Below, piece after piece: positions 55,960 through 64,000 of a stretch of 64,000 nt of DNA. Positions within the stretch are counted from its first letter, which is position 1. Every line of letters starts with the position of its first letter. Under the pieces are notes generated by a model, which did no database searches, had not been told where the DNA came from, and worked only from the letters and a program-made list of their open reading frames with translations. Where the stretch lies: the NCBI RefSeq assembly GCF_010667685.1, contig NZ_WHZW01000013.1, forward strand, positions 39,608 through 103,607. Reading direction: 5' to 3'. Source of the stretch: Bifidobacterium aerophilum. Lineage in GTDB: Bacteria > Actinomycetota > Actinomycetes > Actinomycetales > Bifidobacteriaceae. The position numbers and the translations under genes are program-made.

Positions 55960-57507
55960 ATGACAAACGACAACACACGAACCATCATTCATCAGCTTCC
56001 CGACGAGCGCTGGTGGGGAGGACGGGTCACCGATGGCCGTTTCATGCCATACGGGACGACGGACTTCCGTTGCGATCTCGCGACCTGGCAGCATCAGCCC
56101 GGCCAACTTCCCGAAGCGTCCAATCAAAGCGCGCCCCTGCTCGTATCCACCAAGGGACGGTATATCTGGGACGATGCCCCCTTCGAGTTCGCCATCGGAC
56201 AGAACTCCATCACGATTCGATCCGATCATGCCGTCAAGGTCCGCCAGACGCCGGGAGGCACGTTGCGGGACGCCTATCTCGAAGCCTGCCATCAGCATTT
56301 TCCCCCGTCCGGCAATACTCCAGCGCTCGAGATGTTCGCCAAACCCCAATACAACACATGGATAGAGATGCCCTATCACCCCACCCAGCAGGGAGTGCTG
56401 GAATACGCCGATTCCATGCTCGCGGCCGGAATGCCCGCCGGCGTGCTGATGATCGACGACAAATGGAGTCCCGACTACGGCAACTGGACGTTCGATCCCG
56501 CAACGTTTCCCAATCCTCAATCGATGATCGACCGGCTGCATGCGCGTGGATTCAACGTCATCGTCTGGCTGGTGCCGTTCGTCAGTCCGGATTCCGCGGT
56601 GTTCCGCGAACTCGAAGACATGGGTCTCATGCTTCGGGACAAGCACGGGCGCACTGCGATCCGCCGCTGGTGGAACGGGCTGAGCGCCGTACTGGACCTC
56701 AGCAACCCGGCTACCTGCGCATGGGTTCGGGACAGGCTGGATGCGCTGCGCGCGCTGGGCGTGGACGGCTTCAAGTTCGACGGCGGCGATCTGTACGACT
56801 TCCATCCCGACGACCGCTCGCACCGGCCCATGACGTCCAACGACATGTGCGAACAATGGGCGCGCATCGGCGCCGGCTACCCGTTCAACGAATTCCGCGC
56901 ATGCTGGAAGATGGGAGGGCAGCCCCTCGCCCAGCGACTGCAGGACAAGCCGGCGGCATGGGACGAGACCGGCATCGGATCCCTGATCCCCGAAATGCTC
57001 GCGCAGGGCATGATCGGCCACGCCTTCGTCTGCCCGGACATGATCGGCGGCGGCGAGGTGAACAGCGCCAGGCATTCCGGCGTCGATCAGGAATTCTTCG
57101 TCCGCTATGCGCAGATCGCCGCGCTCGCCCCCATGATGCAGTTCTCCGTGGCCCCTTCCAGGGTGCTGGACGAAGCCCATCTCGCTGCCGTCCGTCATGC
57201 GCTGGAGATACGGGAACGGTATCTTCCCACGATCCTTGGATTGGCCGAGCATGCGGCGCGGACCGGGGAACCCATCATTCGTCCGATGTCCTACCACTTC
57301 CCCGACATGGAGACCATAACCGACCAATTCATGCTGGGAAGCGACATCATCGTCGCACCTTGCACCGAGCGCGGCGCCAAGTACCGTCGCGTGGCCATTC
57401 CCGCCGGACTGTGGCATTCGGACGACGGGCAGACCATCGAGGGGCCGACCGTCGTCGAAACCCCATGCCCCCTCGGCAGGTTGCCGCGTTTCACCCGCCA
57501 GGACTAG
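55960..57507 (+). CDS. Glycoside hydrolase family 31-type enzyme
   Basis: A 515-residue, signal-less cytoplasmic glycosidase. GH31 features are AGVLMIDDKWSPDYGNWTFDP (barrel strand with the substrate Asp) and the nucleophile motif VDGFKFDGGD (D274), plus the C-terminal LGSDIIVAPCTERGAK barrel-to-sheet junction. At 515 residues it lacks the long N- and C-terminal domains of classical alpha-glucosidases, resembling the compact GH31 alpha-galactosidase or alpha-xylosidase-like group; specificity is not predictable. The ATG at 55960 has AGGAAC upstream. Likely controlled by O2. Confidence 0.85.
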   Translation: MTNDNTRTIIHQLPDERWWGGRVTDGRFMPYGTTDFRCDLATWQHQPGQLPEASNQSAPLLVSTKGRYIWDDAPFEFAIGQNSITIRSDHAVKVRQTPGGTLRDAYLEACHQHFPPSGNTPALEMFAKPQYNTWIEMPYHPTQQGVLEYADSMLAAGMPAGVLMIDDKWSPDYGNWTFDPATFPNPQSMIDRLHARGFNVIVWLVPFVSPDSAVFRELEDMGLMLRDKHGRTAIRRWWNGLSAVLDLSNPATCAWVRDRLDALRALGVDGFKFDGGDLYDFHPDDRSHRPMTSNDMCEQWARIGAGYPFNEFRACWKMGGQPLAQRLQDKPAAWDETGIGSLIPEMLAQGMIGHAFVCPDMIGGGEVNSARHSGVDQEFFVRYAQIAALAPMMQFSVAPSRVLDEAHLAAVRHALEIRERYLPTILGLAEHAARTGEPIIRPMSYHFPDMETITDQFMLGSDIIVAPCTERGAKYRRVAIPAGLWHSDDGQTIEGPTVVETPCPLGRLPRFTRQD

Positions 57508-57553
57508 TACTGTTACCATCGAACGTAATCGTCCCTTACGCACAAGAGGATAT

Positions 57554-58597
57554 ATGACCGTCAAACATACAGGTACCCGACAGCCCACCAGCAAGGACGT
57601 AGCGGCATTGGCCGGTGTCTCCCAAAGCACGGTATCCTTCGTCATCAACGGGAAAAGCGTCGTCGCCGAAGCGACGAGACGCCGCGTGGAGGACGCGATG
57701 CGCAAGCTGAACTACCAGCCCAACGCCGTGGCCCGCACGCTCAAAACGAACCGGACCAACATCATCGCCCTGTTCGCGGAGATGAACGAGACGTTCGACG
57801 CCAACGAGACCACGCCGTACATCGACGCGATCGTGAAGCTGGCACGCCGGCATGATTACGACGTCATCATCAACACCACGCATGACGGCTCCTCCGCGCT
57901 GAAGCGTCTTGCCGGAAAATCGATTTGCGACGCGTTCATCCTGATGGACGTGCGGCGCGAAGACGAGCGGATCGCCACCGCGGCGGATCTCAATATGCCC
58001 GTGGTATTGGTCGGGCGTCCCAACAACGCGAGGGGGCTTGACGTGGTCGATTTCGACGCGCGCGAGGCCGCGCGTCTTGCCGTGGACGAATTGGCGGACA
58101 CCAATCATCATCACGTCGCCATGGTCGGCTATGAGATGGAATCCGACGCGAATGAATTCCAGTATGCCAATGAGTTCTTTTCGGGTGCCCGAGAGCGGGC
58201 CGAGCAACGCGGCCTGACCTTCAATATCGTGCCGCGCCTCGTGGATGGCTGGACAGGCATCCAGCGCGGCGCGGACCAGTTGCTGCAGCATGCTGACGAC
58301 CGTCTGGGCATCATCGTCAGACAGCCCCGGCCGACCGAGTGGCTGCTTCGGACCCTGAACGAACGGGGTCTTGTCCCGGGCCGCGATCTGTCGGTCGTCT
58401 CCCACTGTTCCGACCTGTCGGCGACGTCCTTCCAATGGCCGGTCACCAACGTATCGACACGTCCTCAGGATGTGGCGGCTCAGGCGGTGAGCATCCTCTT
58501 CGAGAGACTGTCCGGCAAGACGGATGCCCCTCATTGCGATCTGATCGAGCCCACGGGCATCACCCGTCGCGGCACCACCGTCGTGTGGCCCGAATGA
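57554..58597 (+). CDS. LacI family transcriptional regulator
   Basis: A 347-residue repressor-type protein. The HTH is TSKDVAALAGVSQSTVSFVIN (12-32), followed by the hinge helix NYQPNAVARTLKT and a periplasmic-binding-protein-like sugar domain. It lies 46 bases after the GH31 stop and probably shares its transcript. By position it should bind the TAATACGTATTA sites upstream; no copy of that site lies directly in front of lacI itself. Effector sugar unknown. Confidence 0.92.
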   Translation: MTVKHTGTRQPTSKDVAALAGVSQSTVSFVINGKSVVAEATRRRVEDAMRKLNYQPNAVARTLKTNRTNIIALFAEMNETFDANETTPYIDAIVKLARRHDYDVIINTTHDGSSALKRLAGKSICDAFILMDVRREDERIATAADLNMPVVLVGRPNNARGLDVVDFDAREAARLAVDELADTNHHHVAMVGYEMESDANEFQYANEFFSGARERAEQRGLTFNIVPRLVDGWTGIQRGADQLLQHADDRLGIIVRQPRPTEWLLRTLNERGLVPGRDLSVVSHCSDLSATSFQWPVTNVSTRPQDVAAQAVSILFERLSGKTDAPHCDLIEPTGITRRGTTVVWPE

Positions 58598-58605
58598 GCG
58601 ATATC

Positions 58606-58641
58606 GTGTGCGGAAAGCGACGACAAACGCTTTCCGCACAC
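58606..58641 (+). terminator. Terminator-like hairpin after lacI
   Basis: A perfect 14-bp stem (GTGTGCGGAAAGCG at 58606-58619 with its complement at 58628-58641), loop of 8. It lies between the convergent lacI and GH51 genes; no T tract. Confidence 0.6.
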
Positions 58642-58675
58642 TCGTCTGAATCACGAACCGACGCTCGCGATTCAG

Positions 58676-61060
58676 CTAGGCGCGTTCGATCAATACCTCC
58701 ACCAGCGACTTCGGAGGCACCGTCACATGTTCCAGCGGCCGCTCCCGCAATTGCATGGGGGCAGGCCCCTCGGCGCCCGCGAGCGCTCTGGCGGCAATGG
58801 CGCCGAAGCGCTCGCCGCGAGACGAGAAGCGAATATTCGCGTCGAGCGTATCCTCGGTGACGTTGATCACCTTCACGGAGATCCGGCCCGTTGCGCTGTC
58901 GGCCGTCGCCTGGGCGACGACGTGCCGTTCGACGCCATCGTCACGGTATTCCTGCAGCAGGCGCCCATCCAGGAACGCGCGCACTGTGCCGTCGGATCCA
59001 CGAACCTCGATGTGGAGCCGGTATCGTTTTCCATCGACTATTCCGCCACCCACAGGAGGCAATGGCTCATCGGGGATTCCTCCGCCGACCCGCCTGAATC
59101 CCGTGTACAGGTTCTGCCATGAATCGACGAACCATTCGCCGTATTCGCCGGCTTCGATGTCCCCGAAGGAGACGGCCAAACCGCCCTCGCCATCGGTACG
59201 TTCAAAGGTCATGTCGATGTCGTACGAAGACGCGTCCAGCGCCAGGGGGAAACGCTCGGATTCGCCGTCACGGACGGTGACGTCGTTCAGACGGATCCGC
59301 TGCGGCTCATTCGCATCATCGCAGTCGCGGTCCGTCACCACGACATCGCTTACCGAGAAGTCGGCGCGCTCGGCGGTCGCGCGCAGCCCGATGCGGACAG
59401 GGAACGCCCTGCGCATGCCGGAAACGCCCGAAACGCATGTCGGCAACGCCGTGTCCGTCCGATGTTCGCCGAACATGGACTGAACCCAATAATTCGGCGT
59501 TTCGTGCACTGTTCGAGCGTTGAAGTAGATCAGGTTGGGCTTCCACTGCTCATGTCCCTCCCGTGCCAGCAGCGGCGCGTATGAGGCCATGGCCACCGCA
59601 TCGCCGTTACGCTCCATGGAGGCCATGAACGCCGCTTCGGCCAAGGCTCCGTCCAAGGCGTTCGACCGTGCGGAATACTCGCCGAAATAAATTCGGGCAC
59701 CATTCCTGTCCACATGGTCGAAATGATCCAAATGGGACAGCAGCCACTGCGGGGAACGATAGCCATGCTCATCCACGATCGACAGGTTCAGACGTCGGGC
59801 CAGACGCAGGCCGCGTTCATGGTCGTCACCTTCCATGAACGGCCCCAGGGTTCCGATGACCTGTATGTCGGGATACGCATCATGCACCGCATGATGGATG
59901 CGGCTGAAACGATCCTCGAACACGTCGCTGATGGCGTCCTCGTTGCCGAGGCCCAGATACCGCAGGTTGAACGGTTGCGGATGCCCGTTCGCGGCTCGCC
60001 GACCGCCCCAGACGCTATCGACGTCGCCATTGGCGTATTCGATGAAATCAAGCACGTCCTGGATGTACTGGTCCATGCGGTCGATGGGTATCGGCGTCGC
60101 GCCCTCGAATGCGAATTGGCAGCTTACCCCTGCGGCGAGCACCGGAACGGGCTGCGCCCCTATCGCCTCGCACAACAACAGGTATTCATGCATTCCGATG
60201 GCCATGGATTGGTGGGTTCCCCGCCCCGTGGGCATCTGGCGGCGATGCTCCACCGGCCCTATCGTGGTTTTCCACTGGTAGATGCTGTCCAGGCCGGCAT
60301 AGCCGTGCGCGATGCACCCGCCGGGGAAACGCAGAAACGCGGGGTGCAGCCGTCGAAGGGCGTCAACCAGATCCTTGCGGAACATCGGCAATTTCGCCGC
60401 ATGCTCCGCAGAGCGAAGTCCCACCCAATCGACATCCACAATGACATGCCGTGACGCGCACGGCCATGCGTGGTCATCGTTCACGACCAGCCGCAACGCG
60501 CCACGGTCACAGGTTCGCCCGGAGGTCAGTGTCCGCTCGACCTTCACCCATCCTCGTCCAAGCGGGACATCCAGCACACGTTGGGCGAGCACGGCGTCTG
60601 CCCCGTCGGTAAGCTGCACCGACAGTCGGACGGATTGCGGCATGTCTTCCGCCGGCTCCCCCGCTTCGACATATCGTGCACGCACCCACGCGGTGAATTC
60701 ATAATCCTTGCACGCGTCAAAGGGCATGCCATCGTACCCCTCGTTCTCGGCGGAGGTCGTTCCGCCGGTGACACGCACGGACAGGTAATGGGGATTCTGC
60801 CGGGCGACGGGATCCTCGACGTCCACCGTCGCATCCAGGAAGCCCGAATCCCCCCGATGCAGGAACCGCCAGCCGGTGCGCCAGGACCATCGAGGCGAAT
60901 CGGCGGCGCTGAATTCGAATGCGCCGTTGCGCACCAGATCCGAGTTCAGGCCGCCATCGATCGACATGCTGATGTCTTCCAGGAAAATTCCCCAACGGTT
61001 CGGGTTGATCGGCGTTCCCGCCGCATCATCGGCGACGGAGATGGACACTGGTTTCATCAT
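58676..61060 (-). CDS. Alpha-L-arabinofuranosidase, GH51
   Basis: A 794-residue retaining arabinofuranosidase. It begins with the usual INPNRWGIFLEDI opening; a CBM4-like beta-sandwich of about 150 residues (about 75-220) is inserted before the barrel. The acid/base Glu is in LGLGNEDAIS (E374) and the nucleophile in IYFGEYSARSN (E461); the last about 200 residues form the beta domain. There is no signal peptide, so it acts inside the cell. ATG 61060 (or 61057); the longer frame from 61144 is unsupported. Longer than the classical 500-residue GH51 enzymes. Confidence 0.88.
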   Translation of the reverse strand: MMKPVSISVADDAAGTPINPNRWGIFLEDISMSIDGGLNSDLVRNGAFEFSAADSPRWSWRTGWRFLHRGDSGFLDATVDVEDPVARQNPHYLSVRVTGGTTSAENEGYDGMPFDACKDYEFTAWVRARYVEAGEPAEDMPQSVRLSVQLTDGADAVLAQRVLDVPLGRGWVKVERTLTSGRTCDRGALRLVVNDDHAWPCASRHVIVDVDWVGLRSAEHAAKLPMFRKDLVDALRRLHPAFLRFPGGCIAHGYAGLDSIYQWKTTIGPVEHRRQMPTGRGTHQSMAIGMHEYLLLCEAIGAQPVPVLAAGVSCQFAFEGATPIPIDRMDQYIQDVLDFIEYANGDVDSVWGGRRAANGHPQPFNLRYLGLGNEDAISDVFEDRFSRIHHAVHDAYPDIQVIGTLGPFMEGDDHERGLRLARRLNLSIVDEHGYRSPQWLLSHLDHFDHVDRNGARIYFGEYSARSNALDGALAEAAFMASMERNGDAVAMASYAPLLAREGHEQWKPNLIYFNARTVHETPNYWVQSMFGEHRTDTALPTCVSGVSGMRRAFPVRIGLRATAERADFSVSDVVVTDRDCDDANEPQRIRLNDVTVRDGESERFPLALDASSYDIDMTFERTDGEGGLAVSFGDIEAGEYGEWFVDSWQNLYTGFRRVGGGIPDEPLPPVGGGIVDGKRYRLHIEVRGSDGTVRAFLDGRLLQEYRDDGVERHVVAQATADSATGRISVKVINVTEDTLDANIRFSSRGERFGAIAARALAGAEGPAPMQLRERPLEHVTVPPKSLVEVLIERA

Positions 61061-61158
61061 GTTCCGGCTTTCGTTCAGTCTTATCATGCGTGGAGGATGG
61101 TCCGCTTCCCGGCCCTGCCAATGGTCCGGCGGAAGAATCCTCATGTTCGTTATTCAGG

Positions 61159-61193
61159 AAACAGGGGGCGCGTCTGAACCGCACCCCCTGTTT
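61159..61193 (-). terminator. Rho-independent terminator of the surface glycosidase gene
   Basis: AAACAGGGGG (61159-61168) pairs with CCCCCTGTTT (61184-61193), 10 bp, followed on the minus strand by TTTCC. Downstream of the gene ending at 61263. Confidence 0.65.
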
Positions 61194-61213
61194 GTACCGC
61201 CCATCCGCATCGT

Positions 61214-61245
61214 GGCAGGCAATCCTGCACGTCGGATCGCCTGCC
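61214..61245 (-). terminator. Second hairpin after the surface glycosidase gene
   Basis: GGCAGGC (61214-61220) pairs with GCCTGCC (61239-61245), extended by ATCC/GGAT with one internal mismatch. Lies between the stop codon and the terminator; role unclear. Confidence 0.45.
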
Positions 61246-61262
61246 GCACATGCATCATGGCA

Positions 61263-63998
61263 TCACGGCCGTCGCGTCCGCCTGCTCACTTCGTAAAGAG
61301 CAACCGCCACGGCTGCGAGAAGCATGCCGGCCACCGCCATCGGCACGACGCTGGAACCGGTCTTCTCCAAGGATCCGGCCTGATCGTTGCCCGGCTTGTT
61401 CTGGTCGGCGCCCGGCTTGGTCTGATCGTTGCCCGGCTTGGTCTGACCATCGCCCGATCCGGGATCGCTCGGCTTTGACGGAGTGCCCTCGTCCTTGATC
61501 TTGACGAGAGCCGAGATCGCATCGTTCAGGGCGTCCGCCGCGGCGTCCACTTCCTCTTGCGAGGCATCGGAATCAGCGAGCACCGTCCGGGCCTTTCGCA
61601 GAGCCTGATCCAACACGGACCACGACTGCTGCGTGTAGTCCGACTCGTTCAGCCTGGTCGCCGCATCGATCGCGTCCTGCAGCTTGTCTCGACGCACCGG
61701 CGTCTCGTCTGCGATCACGGTCACTGTGAACGATGCGGTTTTGGCGGGATTCGCGTTCAGCGACACCACCACCGCGACCTTGCCTGCGGCCGAGGAATCA
61801 AACCCGGAAAGCGTGTATTCTTCAGCATACAGGGGGCTTTGCTCGCCGCTCTTGCGCGTGGCCATCACCGCCAGACCGGCCGGATCCAGTTCCTCGCCGA
61901 TCTTGTACGTGGATTTCGTCGGGGCACTGGTAATCGTTATGCCGTCGACGGGATCCGAGTAATCAAGCAGGGTATTGATGGCGATCTGAAGCTGCTTCAG
62001 CGCCTCATCGACCTCATCCTGAGTCGCATTCACCTTATCGTTGACCGCGCCCGCCTTGCGCACCGCGTCAAGGAACGGCTGGCGAAGCTCTTCCGGATAA
62101 CTGTCGATGATCTGCTCAAGCTGGGCGGCTTGGGCCAGAAGGCTCTGCAGATCGCCCTTGTCGGCCATCGACCCGTCTTCGTTCTTGACGTGAACCGCGA
62201 AGGTCGTTGTCACCAGAGGATCGGAACCCTTGAGCGCGACCGTGATGGTCTTCTTGCCGATCGTCTTGGAATCAAAGCCGCTCAACGAGTATTCCGTTTC
62301 GGACAATAGGGTCGACGTGCCGTCGTTCCACGTGGCGGTAATGGCGAGACGCTTCGGGTCGAACCGCTCCCCGACCTTATAGATGGTCTTGGTGGGCGTA
62401 GTGGTGACCGCGATACCCTTTGCCTTCTTCTGTTCGAGAGAGTCGATCGCCGCATTCAGCGACTGAGTCTGGGCATCGACCTGGGCTTGGGTCGAATCCT
62501 TGGCGTCATATACCGTCTTCGCCTCCGACAGGGCCTTGCTCAGAGCGTTCCAGGTCGAAGCGGTGTATGCGCCTTCGGTGTACTTGCCCGCCGCGTTGAT
62601 GGCGTCCTCCAGCGCATCGCGGTTGATGCCATCGGTCGGGGCCGTGCTCACCCTGACCAGCTCGGTCGGCTTCACCACGATGTCGCCGTTGCCGGCCACA
62701 TCCCGGCGATCGGTCTCCACCCAGGATCCTTCCTTGTCGAAATATCCGACGGTGGCCTTCATGCCCTTGCCGAGGTTGAACACGGAATCGCCGCTGTCCA
62801 CCAAGGCGTCGGACATCACATAGGTGCTTTGCGTCTTGGGATCGTAGGCGGCATACGCCACGGAACCGGAATCAGTGGTGAACGTGACGTCGCGTCCTCC
62901 AAGCTTCTTGGTGCCGGTGTACTGCTTGTCCGGATCCTTCTGGCCTCGGCTTTCGATGCCCGAGTTGAACTCCGCCATGTCGGTGGTGTTCAGGCTCGAA
63001 ATGAGTTCGTTCATCTTATTGATGGAGATATTGAAGTTCGTGGCCCGCTGGGCGGATACCGGCATTTCCGGAATCGTTCCGAGAACCCACTGGTAATACC
63101 ATTCGTAACCGTCCTTGGGCTCGCCGTAGAACGAGAACGACGCATTCGCCGCATGGGAATTGTTCAGATGCCAGGAGCTCACGCTATTGCCCGACTGCAG
63201 TACGACCGCATACAGGCCGGACTTGTTGTTGCTGTTGCCCGAGCTTTCCGGGATCTGTCCGATGCCGCTTCTCGTGTATTTGCCGGCGTCCACCGCATAG
63301 TTGCGCTGATTCACCAGATTGCGGTCGTAGGAATCCGGTCCGATGATATCGATGTTCTCCAGGGAACCGTACTCCGCCAAAGCCTTGTGCTGGCCGGTGT
63401 TGTCCTTCATGCCGTTGGCCCAATAGCCGCGGTGGAAGTTCATGCGCGTCGCCACCACGTAGTCGGATTCCTTGACCTGTCCGGCAAGCTCGTTGCAGAG
63501 CTTCTTCCAGGTCTCGTTGTTCTTGAAGAAGTTCTTGGCTCCGTCGACCTCGTTGTTCACCTGGAACAGGATGGTCTGATGCGTGGTGTCCACCTGGGCC
63601 AGATGATCGAACATGGCCCTGACGGCCTTGTTCTCCATCTCGAAGAGGTATTTGGACGACTCGTAATGAGGATCCTTCGGATCAGACGGAATATACGGGG
63701 TGTTCCGTTCCACGCTGGGCTTCAGATCGGTCCAATAGACGTATTTGCCGTTGCTGTCCTTCTTCAGGGTCCACTGCGGGGTCTGCGCCATGAATCCCCA
63801 TCCGGTCGGGTCGTATTCGAGCGCCGCACCGCCGCAGCCGTTGGTGCCGAACCACACCCAGTCGATCTTCAGATCATATTTTTTCGCCCACTTGACGTAC
63901 TTGTCAATGAGCGTCCAATCGTAGACCGTGTTTGCTGTTCTGATGGAGGGGTGGGAATAGTTAGAGGCTTCTAGGCAGAATGGGTGGTGCCTAAACCT
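61263..63998 (-). CDS. Surface-anchored glycoside hydrolase with FIVAR and sortase signal, 5' end beyond window
   Basis: At least 864 residues from the first internal start (63857), in a frame that stays open to the window edge. A clan GH-A type barrel (GH35/GH42/DUF4978-like; also GH39-like) has the acid/base motif FQVNNEVDGAKNF. It is followed by two bacterial Ig-like (group 4) domains (each with YKVGERFDPKRLAI or YKIGEELDPAGLAV) alternating with three FIVAR helical repeats, a Pro/Lys-rich linker and the cell-wall sorting signal SLEKTGSSVV plus membrane segment and RRTRR tail. It probably cuts a polysaccharide at the cell surface. Family and substrate uncertain. Confidence 0.8.
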   Translation of the reverse strand, partial: RFRHHPFCLEASNYSHPSIRTANTVYDWTLIDKYVKWAKKYDLKIDWVWFGTNGCGGAALEYDPTGWGFMAQTPQWTLKKDSNGKYVYWTDLKPSVERNTPYIPSDPKDPHYESSKYLFEMENKAVRAMFDHLAQVDTTHQTILFQVNNEVDGAKNFFKNNETWKKLCNELAGQVKESDYVVATRMNFHRGYWANGMKDNTGQHKALAEYGSLENIDIIGPDSYDRNLVNQRNYAVDAGKYTRSGIGQIPESSGNSNNKSGLYAVVLQSGNSVSSWHLNNSHAANASFSFYGEPKDGYEWYYQWVLGTIPEMPVSAQRATNFNISINKMNELISSLNTTDMAEFNSGIESRGQKDPDKQYTGTKKLGGRDVTFTTDSGSVAYAAYDPKTQSTYVMSDALVDSGDSVFNLGKGMKATVGYFDKEGSWVETDRRDVAGNGDIVVKPTELVRVSTAPTDGINRDALEDAINAAGKYTEGAYTASTWNALSKALSEAKTVYDAKDSTQAQVDAQTQSLNAAIDSLEQKKAKGIAVTTTPTKTIYKVGERFDPKRLAITATWNDGTSTLLSETEYSLSGFDSKTIGKKTITVALKGSDPLVTTTFAVHVKNEDGSMADKGDLQSLLAQAAQLEQIIDSYPEELRQPFLDAVRKAGAVNDKVNATQDEVDEALKQLQIAINTLLDYSDPVDGITITSAPTKSTYKIGEELDPAGLAVMATRKSGEQSPLYAEEYTLSGFDSSAAGKVAVVVSLNANPAKTASFTVTVIADETPVRRDKLQDAIDAATRLNESDYTQQSWSVLDQALRKARTVLADSDASQEEVDAAADALNDAISALVKIKDEGTPSKPSDPGSGDGQTKPGNDQTKPGADQNKPGNDQAGSLEKTGSSVVPMAVAGMLLAAVAVALYEVSRRTRRP

Positions 63999-64000
63999 AT

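Overview
The window is GC-rich DNA from an actinobacterium, almost certainly a Bifidobacterium. Supporting signs are GC-rich codon usage, a DUF3107 protein, several genes with a -10 box directly in front of the start codon (leaderless style), a galK-galT-DeoR cluster, a DUF711-ACT pair, sugar ABC transporters encoded without a local ATPase, and a FIVAR/LPXTG-type surface glycosidase. I cannot fix the species.

Layout. 1-5.05 kb: housekeeping genes (DUF3107, a PHP phosphoesterase, a VKOR-like oxidoreductase, dapF, murI, a patatin-like protein), with a degenerate tandem repeat of about 53 bp between murI and the patatin gene. 5.3-19.9 kb: a complete type I-E CRISPR-Cas locus. The array has 54 repeats, is read on the minus strand and has its leader at the right end beside cas2. 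The order along the minus strand is fic-cas3-cse1-cse2-cas7-cas5-cas6e-cas1-cas2-leader-array. The Fic-domain/winged-helix gene ends only 4 bp before cas3 and appears to head the operon. 20.1-24.6 kb: a membrane protein, mutY, trmL, then a non-coding stretch with two large, related hairpins whose inner stem covaries, followed by the DUF711 and ACT genes. 24.7-31.4 kb: an MFS exporter, the deoR-galT-galK operon and pyrD. 31.4-44.3 kb: an old-yellow-enzyme homologue, a class A penicillin-binding protein, a Crp/Fnr regulator, a lipoate ligase of inverted domain order with an in-frame repeat element, leuB, a small membrane protein, a Pif1-like helicase, a HAD phosphatase, orn and a GHKL/LytTR two-component system. 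44.4-51 kb: a membrane-anchored GH3 enzyme, guaB, a WecA/TagO-type transferase and a TsaC/Sua5 protein.

51.1-64 kb is a carbohydrate-use island. It holds a GH43-family enzyme, two ABC permeases and a solute-binding lipoprotein gene (interrupted by an in-frame amber codon), divergent from a GH31-family enzyme and a LacI regulator. A GH51 arabinofuranosidase and a large surface-anchored glycosidase follow; the latter runs off the window. Two identical 12-bp palindromes flank the divergent promoter region and are the likely operators of the LacI protein. The enzyme set suggests an arabinose- and galactose-containing plant glycan, cut outside the cell, imported and finished in the cytoplasm.

The least explained items are the paired covarying hairpins at 22.59-22.82 kb, the Fic gene at the head of the cas operon, the two near-identical CRISPR spacers that differ by one base, and the amber codon in the binding protein.
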